Assembly (NCBI RefSeq): GCF_032854445.1
Contig: NC_088300.1
Location: forward strand, 7,750,001 to 7,814,000
From: Liolophura sinensis
Taxonomy: Eukaryota > Mollusca > Polyplacophora > Chitonida > Chitonidae
DNA: 64,000 nucleotides
Reading direction: 5' to 3'
Under the pieces are notes generated by a model. The model was given only the letters and a program-made list of their open reading frames with translations, had not been told where the DNA came from and did not search any database. Each line of letters starts with the position of its first letter. The stretch's first letter is position 1. Below, piece by piece: positions 10,103 through 22,059 of the stretch. The position numbers and the translations under genes are program-made.

Positions 10103-12660
10103 AATGAAGTTGACAAGAATTTTGTCTAATGAAGTCCATGCTCCATCATTGTGGCATAACATATAGAGTGATACCAGCTGTAGTCTGCAGTGGTTTATGT
10201 AGTGATTGTAGATTCAGTTTTTGTGATTGTATTCAATTTTATTTAACAACATGTACCATACCCCCTGGCAAAGCATGAGTCATTTTAAAAGCAGTATTAT
10301 TTTTATGTGTAATAATTAAATTGTGCCTTCAGACAATCTCAGTCTGACAATCTGTGTTTTTATGTACCTACATCCCAGTACCTACATTGTACAATGTATT
10401 TGTGTTCATGTATTTACATGTACCTGGTATTAGCTCCTAATTTCTTTGTATAATTTATTGACAGTCAATACATGTATCTAAGTTTTATGTTTACTTTTTG
10501 ATATCTGCCACCTTATAATTTAGCTAGTTTAAAAATATGTCTGTGGATGAAATTTTAAATTAAACATAGATCAGCTGAAAACATTGAACTGTTTTTAGAC
10601 TGCTTTATCAGATCTTAGTCTAGATTAGTCATGAAGTAAATACTTTTAATTCATATAAGAGTGTCAGCCATCCATGTCACAGTTAGCAGCTCTACAAGCC
10701 AAAACAGCATTTCTGACATTTTGAGAGCTCACTCAGGAGTGTGACAAGGTAGGAACTCTCCCAAATTAATGCAAAGAGACTTGGTAATTGCTAGAAGAGT
10801 CATTAAACTTTTTTGTGTGTAAAGAAGGTACATGTATGACCTGGAAAATGATTGTACCTGTTCACCAGAAGTTTTCAAGAAGAGAAATTTTGGGTCAGAT
10901 TAAGCAAGTCTTAGGTTTATGTTGTGTTTTCCATATTTATGAATGTATACACTATTATTTATTATGTTGTTGTGGATATATTTATATGCATCCTTGCCTG
11001 ATGTGAACATCGTACGATATTTTACTTTTATTACACTTTATATTTTAACTATACTCACACTATTGATGATATAATAAAGTGAGAACTAAGCAAATCATCT
11101 TGTTAATGCTGTTTCTCAGCAGCTAATGCCTACATCTTGAAAAGGCTCAGCTGCAATTTGGATTTCCATAGAATTAAAGGGTCTAGAAAATTGTTTTACC
11201 CCCAAATGATTAAATGTTACTAGTATTACTTTTTTTATTTAGGAGCATATGTCAAAATTTATACCAAAGAAAATGCCTTAAAATTTTATATATGTATATT
11301 TTGTGAGTTCATTTTATTGTTTTACTTGTTTACATGACTTACTGTAACTTATGTGTATCTTTCAAGACTTCATAGAATATTAAAGTTTGGAAAGAATTGG
11401 AGGAGTCTGTTAGTAGTAGTTTTGATCAAGCGCGACATATGCCTCCCACCCAAAATTTCAGATCATCCATGAAATGCTATCAGAAAAAAAAATTATGTCT
11501 TAGATGATGGTTGTCTTTCAATTTTGACTGGATGATTCACAAACTGATTCGCTATTGAAGAAAGTTTGTCACAAATAGAGTACATGCACGTGTAAATCAT
11601 ATCGTCAATTATTGAAATTTCCCACAATAATTAATCAGGTTATGTCTGTTATTCGGGGACTAATTATGTGGCAAAGCTTCATACCTTTATAACCCAAATT
11701 TGTGTTCAGTAACGTAAATAGGATGAAAAAAAAATCTCTAAATGCTCGTTTACTATTTCATGTCCAGTTTTCCATGACTCCTTTCTGTCTCACACTGTAT
11801 TCTCTTATGGGTTTGGCTTTTTCAATAATTTCCGTGATAAAAAAAATCAGTTCTTTAAAAATTTAATGATACTGTATCAGGACACAGTTTCACCAACTTA
11901 TAAATGTTTTTGTACTTTTGCTGAAAGGGATACAGAATCAACGCTGACTGGCGGCTGGCAGTGAAGATTCGGTTTCCTTGGGTTAAATCTTGCAGCCTTT
12001 CTCACACTTGAATAAATGTACTATTTAGGAAAGGCATAGCCTGGGCTTGCCTATCTCTCACATCAGCCAGTTAGAATCGATTCTGTGATTCTCCCATTAA
12101 GCAAACATTGCTTGTTCAACATAATAACACGCTTATGCAGTCTTTCTCGAGAAATATTTTATGTTGGACTTAAGCAAGAAAGTACTAATAAACGATTTAC
12201 GGAACTTAAGAAGTTTCGGGAAACCCAACTCACAGCACTAAGTATACGTTCATGAGAATGCCATCAAGACCCCACAAGCAGTGAGAGCTACAGGGGAATC
12301 CACAAATTCTGTGTTCAGTGCCGGTTTTGAACCTGGACTTGGTGTGTCCATGAAGACATACATAACTTCATGCTGTGTCTAAGCGATTGAAAGCCTATAA
12401 TCACTATTCTAAGGCCCGTTCCTCCTGTTGGCTTTTATCAGCCCTGTTAATCATCGGATTGAAACTATAGCAGACACCTTTCAAGTCATTGGCATAATTG
12501 TACATGTGTGCATCGATTAAGTATCCATTAAATTTAAAAAGCATACCTCTTTAACTTTGTGATGTTGCTTAACCGAGATATCGCCGTTCAAAGTAAGAAT
12601 CATAATCCTGTAACAGGTTCGGTCGTCTGTCTTATTTTAGTAACACTGTATAATTCTGTT
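10103..12660. other. Gene-poor intergenic region
   Basis: About 2.5 kb of AT-rich sequence between two SINE copies. No long open frame, splice-bounded exon or clear repeat was seen on either strand. A short stretch near 12270-12310 (GGGGAATCCACAA) matches words of the third dispersed repeat described at 23810 and may be a remnant. Confidence 0.45.
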
Positions 12661-12885
12661 TGATTTATTTGACTGGTGTAATACGCCGTTCTCAAGAACA
12701 TTTCACTCATAATACGGCGGCCAGCATTATAGTGGGAGGAAACCGGGTAGAGCCCTGCGGAAACCTATCACCATCCGCATGTTGCCGAGAGACCTTCCTA
12801 TGAACAGAGAGGACCTCACAGCGACCGCATTGGTTGGAGGCTTCTGGGTAATTGCGCCGCGTTGGCGTGGCTATGAAGGCCGCCA
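12661..12885 (-). mobile_element. SINE family 1, diverged copy
   Basis: Read on the minus strand it has the head region with GTTCAAG-like B-box remnant, GCGGTCGCTGTGAG, the body (GGATGGT, CCGGTTTCCTCCCACTATAA) and the 3' end GAACGGCGTATTACACCAGT. Compared with the copy at 61144 it has several small deletions. Confidence 0.85.
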
Positions 12886-13061
12886 GACTATATAAGATGA
12901 AGCCGGATTTATTCTGAAAGCATTTTCAGTAGATTTGAATGCCCATTGTGGATGGTTTGGTTGATTTGTTGGTTGTTTGATAAAATCTCGTGGATGTTTG
13001 ACTACGGTTGTTATTTTATCCATCTCTAATCAGGAACACTGTACCAGTTAAGTGAACAAGA

Positions 13062-13318
13062 TTTTTTTTTTTTTTTTTTTTTGATTGGTGTTTTACGCCG
13101 TACTCAAGAATATTTCACTTATACGACGGCGGCCAGCATTATGGTGGGTGGAAACCGGGCACAGCCCGGGGGAAACCCACGACCATCCGCAGGTTGCTGT
13201 CAGACCTTCCCACTTACGGCCGGAGAGGAAGCCAGCATGAGCTGGACTTGAACTCACAGCGACCGCATTGGTGAGAGGCTCCTGGGTCATTACGCTGCGC
13301 TAGCGCGCTAACAACTGA
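13062..13318 (-). mobile_element. SINE family 1, near full length with poly(A) tail
   Basis: On the minus strand it runs from GCGCGCTAGCGCAGCGTAAT through B box GTTCAAGTCC, the conserved body and GGCGTAAAACACCAATCAA to an A-run (T20 on the plus strand at 13062-13082). Short direct repeats flank it, GTGAACAAGAT on the left and CTGAACAAGAC on the right, which fits target-site duplication. The extreme tRNA head is missing. Confidence 0.9.
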
Positions 13319-13342
13319 ACAAGACTATAGGGCCAAAGCCCC

Positions 13343-13543
13343 TATTTATTTATTTATTTATTTGATTGGTGTTTTACGCCGTGCTCAAGAATATTTCACT
13401 TATATGACTGCGGCCAGAATTATGGAGGGAGGGAACCGGCCAGAGCTTGGGGGAAACCCACGACCATCCGCAGGTTGCTGACAGACCTTCCCACGTACGG
13501 CCGGAGGGAAGCTGTCATGAGCTGGGCTTGAACTCAAAGCGAC
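13343..13543 (-). mobile_element. SINE family 1, 5'-truncated copy with TAAA tail
   Basis: It has the conserved body and 3' end, then (AAAT)n (TATT repeats on the plus strand at 13343-13362), and breaks off inside the head after the B box. It has the same orientation as its neighbour at 13062, only 25 bases away. Confidence 0.88.
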
Positions 13544-14037
13544 AGACCCTATATAAATTCAGACTCGTGATAAACGTACATGTATAGGCCTATGTCCGCA
13601 AAGCAGAAAATAACTAGACAATCACTGCTAATTTGATATATATCATCAATACCGGCAACGGTGGCAAGACTGGCATTCCACTTTCTCGTTCCTTGTAATA
13701 AATCCCAGGTTTACACCCCTACATCATCACTATTGTCGTCTTCCGCACCACTGCCATCAAGAAGGCATATCTAACAAAATGCAACATATTAATTATTAAA
13801 AGCATTCCAAGTAATGTAGGCCGACATGTTCGACGTTGTCATAATGTTTGGGGCACAAATCCTTCAAATTTACGATCGGTCTAGAGGTATCGTTGTGTTC
13901 GTTTGTATGCTGTCGCCAGGGAATCTTCGTCCAAAGAAACATAGCTACGTCATTGACGCTCCACATTATGACGTCACTTGTCTGTCTTATGTAGTTTGTC
14001 GTCGTCCGCTGTTAAGAAAAGTGGCTCTGTGATGCAG
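13544..14037. other. Upstream region of the F-BAR-like gene
   Basis: A first exon for the downstream gene could lie here or further left. The plus-strand frame from 13826 (68 codons) has no clear donor in phase with the exon at 14038, so I could not confirm it. Confidence 0.3.
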
Positions 14038-17000
14038 TAGACTGTAGCGGGGATAACGGCCCGTGCTACATCAGCTTCGTGGGCGAGGAAATGGACAGTC
14101 CCCGGTGAGAAAGTCTTCGTATAGAACCCTGGGTGGTTGCCATCTGTTAGACGCGGAAAGTTAACTGTCACTATAGCACTGCTCGATGGGCATTCTTCCA
14201 TTTATGTATACTGATTGTCCTGGAACTTTCACAAAGCTAACTTTTGTTGCTATTTTTTTCAGCTGTGTTTTGTTTCCAGAAATAACATTATCTGTGTATG
14301 GTATAACATGTTAAGGACACATGATTTAGGAAAAAGGTGATGAAAAGTCATATAATCTGGAGCTCTGCAAAAGTGGACAATAGGCGAAAAAAAAGGGAAT
14401 TTCAACCATTAGATTCATTCCGATAAAAGGTTGCTGGTTGTCTGGTGATCGAGATATGGATATATTCCTATTTCTTCTACCCATATATCCGTTTTTATCT
14501 TCGATACACTGACAACGAAATGTATCCCAATTCTTCTCAACCACCATTGCAACAAATTTTGGGAAACATTCTGAGAGAACTATGGGGTGTAGAGAAATAA
14601 TTTGCACAGTTTTAGGAAGCCAGCGTCATTAAAGACACCAACAAATCAAGCTTGGCATATTTCCATCGTAATTGCATACATCAATTCCACTGAAAAAAGT
14701 GCTTCAGTGGTTGAAAAGGTTAAATATTGACACTAATATTGTTCCACAGACTGACCTGTCCGTCGGTATGGTCCAAGAAGATCCTGGCTAGTCGTCGTGA
14801 GGTAGAGGAGAATTACAGTCACGGGCTGAGGAGATGGGCAGGCTACCAAAGATACCGGCTACAGATGGATGAGGGTACGTCATTTCCGTAGAAATAATCG
14901 ATTGATTGATTAATAATTTAGTTGATTGATCGATTTTATTGAGCGACGCAGGCACTAATGGTTTCCCCTGTTCAACAATGCCTTAGGGAAGACTGTGGTG
15001 ATTACTATACTCATAACTGAATTTTCGTTACGTGGTGAAACGTAACAATGTGGAAATTCACATTTGAAACATGTCTAGTTATTCTTTATGCTCGTTAACA
15101 CGGCTTAATTTGAGCGTAACGAACTTTCCTCAATCTGCCCTATATTCGTGCCTTTCTCGATATATGCAGATGCACATATGCAAAAGGAGGGCCCCGTGTC
15201 TCATTTAGATTTATTTCATTTCCTCGTAAAATTCATCGTATTTATATGGTAATGTTTGTTGGTTTCATCTGAAGGATCCGTGAGCGTGTGTTTCTTCGTA
15301 TTTTTGAGACAAGCCTTTGAAGAAGCCGTAAGAAAACATGTACAATGTAGGAATGGCCAAGCAAGTTCAGCAGAATACTACAAGCAATGTGGTGTGTCGA
15401 TCCCTTACATGGGTTGCTGACACAAAAGTGCTGGTATATCAGGGTATAGTCTGTGTTGTGCTCGCAGGAAAGTCGGCCGAGCCATTTCGTCAGATCCTGG
15501 AGCTGATGATTAGAGACGCCGAGAGACGGGCTGACGTCATCGACATGAACCTTTCCAACACGGGTGACGCGTCAGTTGGGGTGTTGGGACGCATAAACAA
15601 GTGAGACACAGTTTCATAAAGGACTAAATACATAGCCAATGTGTTCCATGTATTTATATCTAAATAGGAAGGATCTGATTATCTTGCACATGATTTTCAT
15701 TCAGCTCAAGCAGGCCTATGAACTAAACACGCTTCGTAAGAGAAATTTTAAGTTATTTTAGTGGAAGCTTTATTATAGTCTCTTGAAACTACCCCTCATT
15801 TCCACACATGCGACTTGAACAGAAAGGATGGCCAAGACCTATAAATTATAAGGCTCTTGAAACCATCCAGATCTTTCCACATGTGACTTACACATTCAGA
15901 TGCTCAGTTTCAGTTGGCAGTATTATAACGACGTTAGGCGACAACATTTCAAAAGAGAAGTTTATGAAAATGCTTGGTATGGCCAAGCAAGAACGAGAAA
16001 CTTGTTGGTTGCCAACACCTTCCTGCCCTTCTCTGTCTTTCCATGTTGCTTTATAATGGTTTAGATACTCGTCGGTAAAGTCCGCTGGTGGACGATTATT
16101 TGCGGACAAGACGCATGTAGATATACACAAATGTATTACATTTATCTCCCAGTTTCGAAAAAACACACTACTGGCCAGGTCTCGAGAAGCTGATGATGCG
16201 AATAGCGGACATCAAGGAGTCCATCCACAGGATGAACAGATCTCACAATAACCATGAAGGCATAAGCAGAAACATTGCTTCGGTGGGTAGGCCTACACGT
16301 AAAATGAAGAGACAAATTGCATCATGAAATTTATTTATTTACTTATTTGGTGTTAACGCCGGACTCCAGAATAATTTCACTTATACGAAGGCGGCCAGCA
16401 TCATGTTAGGAGCAAACCGGGCAGAGCCCGTGGAAAACCCACTACCATCCGTAATTGCATTATAAATATGACGATTTCCGAAAAGAAGAAAATTGAAAAA
16501 TGAATCCACCCCTGAAGACAAAGATGTAGCTGATGGCTCTTTAGTTTTCATGAAAGATTATTATCAATTAATTCAATTCTTAATACATATGCAAAGTAGT
16601 TGGCGAAAACATGCGGGCAGATTTACCTATCCAAATTTTCACCCATCTTTGGTTGTTTAGTCCACAGAAAAGGTAAAAGAGGCCTGGGTCAAACTGCAGA
16701 GGGAGAGGACGCTTCATCTGGCAGAAAACCTTAGTGAATTTGTCACCTGCCTGGAGTCATGCCGTGGTGGCAGGTTTGTGCCAAATGGTTTGTGTGATGT
16801 CATCTGGAGCATTAGCGGTATACACATATTATAGTTCGTATTGTAGTACTTGGTGCGATTTCTCAGACTGTTGATTCAGCCAAGCATCCTAGTTCTTATA
16901 TATTATGACTCCAGCGAAAGTACACTATATGAACTATATCAGTTCAACCAAACGCCGTTGTGATTAGCCGCACGAATGTGGCTCAACTGATATAACGATG

Positions 17001-20000
17001 CTCTGACGTGCCGAGCAGACAAGGCCTAGCAGCTCGATACCATAATACATGGTTAATTCCGCTGTCAGCTTCACTCGTGGAGCTACGTTCTGATATGATC
17101 CATAGAAACAGTATGCAAATTATTATTGATTCTATTGAACAACCCCCTAATTCTTCATATTCAAGAATAGTTCGCTTGTTCAATGATGGTTTGGTTGATA
17201 GGAAGAGGAAATCCCTGTAAACCATGCCACTCGCCACGTTGTGACAATTGACACAATGCTTAGTGTTGCATTTAAACTGTTTCTGATCAAAAAACTGTAA
17301 AACAGCTCTTTATGCTGAACAAAGTTGAAGCCGTTAATTGGCAGTTATTTTTTTAACGAGAACTAGATAATCTATATATCAGTGGGTCTATCTAAACCTT
17401 CATTAGAATCTATCACAAAATGTATAATTTCTCTCTTTGCTTGTGTTTATTGACGTTTTCAGAGATAACAACTGTCAAATGGACATCTTTAGTGCTCGGC
17501 CGATGAAAATTGCTTTCGAGAAGCTATATCCATTGTGGAAGCATGATGTCGAAAAACAGATTGTAAATGTAAGGGAATGCAATGTCTATAATTAACACGT
17601 GCCCTCTCTTGATACCAAAGAAACATTTTCCAAAACATTTTTTTTTTTATAATTACCAGTAGTATCTAGTTTTCAACACTTGTTACGACCCAAACTGTCT
17701 ATATTATAAAGAGATGGCTTGTTCGAAATACACGACAGTTTAGCCGCACAAAAAAGTAACCAAAACCAGCAGATTTTATTTTATAACAATTTATTAGGTT
17801 TAACAAGAACAGATAACAAGATTTTTACAAATAGTAAAGTACTTAAGTTTAACAAGAAAGGATAGCAGTATCTATACAAATAGTAAAATACTTACATGTA
17901 CAACGGTGTCAAGTCGAAACGGACGCATATACTCCACAATGCTTAAAAATTGCACAGAGGCAATATTCATAGGAGGGAAAAATCCACAGTATAACTGAGT
18001 GTATGACGAAATATACACAAAATTCCACAGACAGGGTCTGTGTACTAATAAGCACTGTGTACACAAGAGCACAAATTAAATAAATGACTGAACAAGTGCT
18101 CGGTGGAGATAGGATATAACAAAGCCAGAGGATATAAAGACACCAAAATTCAGCACAAAAGGCCTACTAAAGTAACACACATCGAAAGCATCCAAAACTC
18201 TCAATAATTCTCCTTTCTCCCCCTTTGACCTGCTTTCATAGGTCTTATATAGACTGGTGGAATTTTCTAGAATTCAAGAAAATTCTTGAACACTTGTTGT
18301 AAACAAACAGGCCCCGAACTGAGGGTATTCTGGAACATTCTAAGGCAGAGGCAGACAGCAGGCCTTGAACTCAGCATGTGTAAACAGTGACAAGCTAAAT
18401 TTAGAAGCTGACGGCAGTTGTTCACATAACACACTGTATGTTTTAGCTACGTTGAATATAGACCTGTAGGTTTTCGGTAATAACTCATGGTATATATCGG
18501 GAGATGAAAAGTTATTGAGTACGCATGGCGTTGAACAATGCCAGTCAAATAAATAAATATACATACAGGGAACAAAGAATGGTGAAAATGCGTTTGTTTG
18601 GCCTGGAGCAAAGCAACATTCAACAAATAACGCCGGTATACAAATGTCATTTTATGGTTTGGGGTCTACTGGGTTTTTTGACCGTAGGCTCCTACCCTGC
18701 AGAAGACTGACAGCGGGTGCGGCAGCTCCAGAAGCGGTATACATGTAGCAGCCACTCCCCCACAACATCAGTGCAGGTGCCCTGATGATGTAGGTGAGTG
18801 TTACAGTATGAAAGTAAGTAAGTAATAACCCACCATTATAAATATTGTTGTTACCTTGATTGCACTGTTTGGTGCTTGGTCGCTTGGTGATGTATGGTAC
18901 TGTGTGGAGCCTAAAATAAGGCGTTCCAGTCAGTTATTAATAAGCAGTTGTGTAATCGTAAGATATTTGAATCTTCAATATATATAGTATACATGATGGT
19001 ATATATACACAGTGCCATGTTTGATTGCCTGTTCCAATTCCTAGATCCATGATCCAGCCAAAATTATGTTGAAAACGACGTTTAGTCGATGTTGTGTAGA
19101 AATGGTTCGTCCTGGTGAGCTCGTATTTTTTCGGGAGAATTATTGAATGAGTTTTTATTGGAAACACTATCTGACTACTATCGTGTTAAATATTCTCCAC
19201 TTCGTTCAATCAGAGCTGTATTTTTATGAAGAAAATAAAGTGGAAGACGGCACATATCCGGACATTTATGTAAGAATGTTGATGCGCATATTCATGTTGA
19301 CAGAAGGAAGAATGGGGTCGGAAAAAAGAATGAATGTGAGCGAAAAAGAAGAATCGTCACCAGAAGATGACTGTGCCAGAATCATCTACCTCCCAACTTG
19401 TTCCCGGAGATACCCGACCTCCTTGACTAACTTCACGGCCATTCCCGTTATGATAAGGGGTAATGATAAAGACGTGCCCAACCCAGCAAATCACAGCTGC
19501 AATCTAAAACAGGTTGTGGAGATGATGTCTCGGAAAACTGCTCACAAGATGCCCGAATATAGGCGTACATTGACGCTAGGTTTACCGCAGGACTGTCTAT
19601 TGCCAGCGGAGAAAAATCGTCTTCCAATTCCTGCCGAAGGGTCTCTGCCGACAGCGGTAAAACTTCGGATGCCAAACCCAAACCAAGTCACCGCAGAGAA
19701 GCTTCGACAGTTCCGCAAAGTGGAAAAGCACAGCTTTTGGGCGGATGGTGGGGGGAGTAGACTTAACTCGAACCAAACTAAGTCCTCACTGAGAAAACAT
19801 CCCAGTGTTGTCAGTAAAAGCTCGTTCACAAAATATCCCAAACTTCCATCCATTCCAAGTAACATGCGATCGTCCAAAGTAGCCGTCTCGAAATCTTCTA
19901 AGCCTCCCGTTGTCCAATCGAAGGCGGCACCAATCTCGGAGTCGCGGTCACTGATTCACCACAAAGCTGTGTCATTATACCGCTACCACAAGATACAGAC

Positions 20001-20085
20001 CAATAGAAAACCTTTACGGAAGGTGAAAAATGAGGCAAAGCCTGTCGTCAAAGCGATCACCGTTCGTCTCCCATCCCCGGCATGA
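14038..20085 (+). CDS. Protein with F-BAR-like helical region and basic C-terminal tail (start exon not found)
   Basis: Exons with matching phases are 14038-14104, 14750-14874, 15468-15600, 16153-16282, 16661-16773, 17463-17562 and 19216-20085 (about 510 residues). The exon at 14038 begins mid-codon, so at least one upstream exon is missing from my model. The start of the helical part, SKKILASRREVEENYSHGL, matches the F-BAR motif in which a basic helix with RxxxExxY is followed by a leucine; long amphipathic helices follow (EPFRQILELMIRDAERRADV, FEKTHYWPGLEKLMMRIADI, STEKVKEAWVKLQRERTLHL). F-BAR modules dimerise and bind curved membranes near actin. The last exon (about 290 aa) is basic, rich in Ser, Lys and Pro, without an SH3 pattern, and ends AITVRLPSPA. 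The first exon (DCSGDNGPCYISFVGEEMDS) and the acceptor at 19216 are less certain; 19214 is an alternative. I cannot name the gene; a diverged F-BAR protein is inference. Confidence 0.6.
16328..16455 (-). mobile_element. SINE family 1, 3' half, in an intron of the F-BAR-like gene
   Basis: It starts with TTTATTTATTTACTTATTTG on the plus strand and runs through the diverged 3' end and body (AATTTCACTTATACGAAGGC, AAACCGGGCAGAGCCCG) to CACTACCATCCGTA. The head half is missing. Confidence 0.85.
17563..19215 (+). other. Last intron of the F-BAR-like gene
   Basis: The intron is bounded by ATT|GTAAAT and CAGAG|CTG. Apart from a small SINE remnant at 18506-18562 it looks unique. A small undetected exon is possible, because the acceptor choice at 19213-19215 is weak. 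Confidence 0.4.
18506..18562 (+). mobile_element. SINE family 1 3'-end remnant
   Basis: TATTGAGTACGCATGGCGTT followed by a diverged CCAGTCAAATAAATAAATA matches the last 50 bases of the family. Everything upstream is lost or unrecognisable. Confidence 0.6.
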
Positions 20086-20087
20086 AA

Positions 20088-20093
20088 AATAAA
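20088..20093 (+). terminator. Polyadenylation signal AATAAA next to the stop codon of the F-BAR-like gene
   Basis: AATAAA begins two bases after the TGA at 20083-20085. If used, the 3'UTR would be only about 20-30 bases, but no other signal comes before the transposon remnant. Confidence 0.4.
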
Positions 20094-20189
20094 ATGAAAA
20101 TTTGTTTATACACGATTTGCTTTGTAAGTAAGTTGGTTGCTTTACACCTAATCATATAAGCATGGCTTTAGTTCAGATAGATTAGTGAT

Positions 20190-21125
20190 CATTCCGTGTT
20201 CCATTCGAAAGAAGCGGGTCGAATTCCAGAAAGTTATGTTTACCTCAAATCGGTTCAAACTGTGACAGATTGGTCTTCAAATTCAGGCGTCAACTGTATT
20301 TGGATACCAAAATACTTTAAACGTCTCACTGAAGAACAAGGCACTCTAATACACGTATTAGAGGACATGTCTATTTGGGATTTCTCCATTCTCTATACTG
20401 CTATTCTTCACACGGATTTAATAGACAGAATTTCATCACTAATTGTTTCGGTGTTTAATAAAACCGGTGATTGCTATATTAACGTAAAAGGCAATAAAGC
20501 CTTCTTCATTTCCTCTAACCATACAAGGGTATGTATGGTATGTTTCCATGTTCGAGTTCCTTGAATTTCTCATGAATAACATCTATGTGAAATTGGGGGA
20601 AACTATATATCAACAGTGTATAGGTATTTCGGTGGGTAAAAATCGAATACTATTATATGAAGTAATCCTCACTAGGCCCGATCTTTCTAAATTCACTAAA
20701 CGGTATATCGATAACTTTAAACAATCCATACATAGCAAAAGCTGTGAAAGATATTTACCCACTTTCAATGGATTTAAAGGAAACCACGGACTATCCAGAT
20801 GGTACATCTTATCTGTACCTATATCTGTTCAAAGATTAAAATGATGTCCTCTCTCAGACTTTACGACAAAGGGATGGTTTCAGTTTTCGCATTGTAAGTT
20901 ATCCTTACTTTGACAGCAAAATGCCGAAGGGTTCTGCATGTACATATCACGTCTTGTAGTATTTATTAGATCCTGCGTGTTGTGTGACATTGATTTCGAT
21001 CAATGTCACAAGGTATTACTGCTATCGTCAAGATTATTCCATTAAACTCCTTCACTCCAAGTTTCTTAAGTGCAACAATGAGTATAATTCTCTTGTAACT
21101 AAATGTGGACAGAGTGTCCAGAATC
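20190..21125 (+). pseudogene. Decayed Penelope-like reverse transcriptase
   Basis: Several frames together show the reverse-transcriptase landmarks seen in Penelope-like elements: WDFSILYTAILHTDLIDRIS (the D-hhh-LYT-I-P motif, with the proline lost), FNKTGDCYINVKGNKAFF, FEFLMNNIY-like helix, a degraded GIPxG segment (CIGISVG), RYIDNF in place of the catalytic YxDD-type motif, and a late SLRLYDKGMVS stretch. Stops and frame changes interrupt it about every 100-350 bases, so it is dead. No terminal repeats or endonuclease were recognised. It directly follows the 3' end of the F-BAR-like gene. A retron-like or other mollusc RT family is a less likely alternative. Confidence 0.7.
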
Positions 21126-21290
21126 TCTGTGTTAATCCCACTTGATTAAGTTAGCCACTGGGTTTGGCGGAATACCCCGTATGTAACTGTGTGTTAATCC
21201 CACTTGGCTAAGTCACTGTAACTGTGTGTTAGCCGCTGGGCTTCTCGGACTTGGCGGAATATCCCGTATGTAACTGTGTGCTAACATACT
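21123..21290 (+). repeat. 62-bp tandem repeat, block 1 (about 3 degenerate copies)
   Basis: Units contain TGTGTTAATCCCACTTGG, TTAGCCACTGGG and GGCGGAATA-CCCGTATGTA. Two of them are internally shortened. The block ends at a flank (GAGAGCTACCTTATCATAAC at about 21302-21321) that recurs after block 2. Confidence 0.9.
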
Positions 21291-21333
21291 GACACCTGGT
21301 ATGAGAGCTACCTTATCATAACGACCCTTACTG

Positions 21334-22059
21334 GTGGAAAAATCATAAAAATGAGAAAGTTCAGATGAAAGAGTGGAAAAAGTTATTCCTAAGTATGGTC
21401 TTCCGATTTTTCCTTAAGGACAAAAAGAAACTTGAAAATAAATTTGTATGGTGGGTATTTGGTATCATCTTTTGTTATTCATAGTCTTCGTTTAATAATG
21501 TCATAAATGAGGATGTAACACAGATTTAATAAATATTTTTGTACTAGAATGTTCTTTTCAGCTAACAAATGTAATAAACCTCAATTTGGATCATATTTAT
21601 TTTTTTAATATGTTCATAAATATTATCATAATTTAGGATAAATGCAGTTTCAATATAAACAACAAATTTACATTCAAATAAATTTATTAGACAAGCATCA
21701 CATCCTTATCTAGAACATTATTATGCAACAACGATAAGTACCAGTAAGTAACAGTTGGTCCCAAATACCCACCACACAAAAACATTTTCAAATACCCTTC
21801 TCTCATGAAAATAAAAATCAAAAAAAAAAATTAAAGATCATATTTGCAAATAAGTTTTGACGCTCTTTAATCTGATTTTGGCATCATTTTTATGTTTTCT
21901 TCTTTCCTTTTCTTTCTTTAAGTAAACCAGTACTGTTCTTGCATGCATTGGTTTTATAGATTTCAAAGAGGAACTTGCCTCATGACCCTATTAATCTGTG
22001 ATTACCCCAATGATGCTAAGTTTAAAATTGCAATTTGTTTCTCGATGAACTTGTCAGAT
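21334..22059. other. Spacer between the two 62-bp repeat blocks
   Basis: AT-rich sequence with no gene visible. Its right end (about 21925-21961, TTCTTGCATGCATTGGTTTT) resembles the sequence that follows block 2 at about 22802-22822, so parts of the repeat flanks are duplicated. Confidence 0.5.

Noticed and set aside
13974-14201. Minus-strand frame MEECPSSSAIVTVNFPRLTD (75 codons)
   Set aside because: It has a genuine ATG and a balanced composition, but it overlaps a plus-strand exon whose splice phases fit the F-BAR-like gene, and it has no promoter or polyadenylation context.
19147-19215. Start of a separate gene at 19147 rather than an exon of the F-BAR-like gene
   Set aside because: The first residues of this frame (FYWKHYLTTIVLNILHFVQ) look like intron translation, and an acceptor just before LYFYEENKVEDG lets the frame join the exon ending at 17562 in phase. 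A separate start is not excluded.
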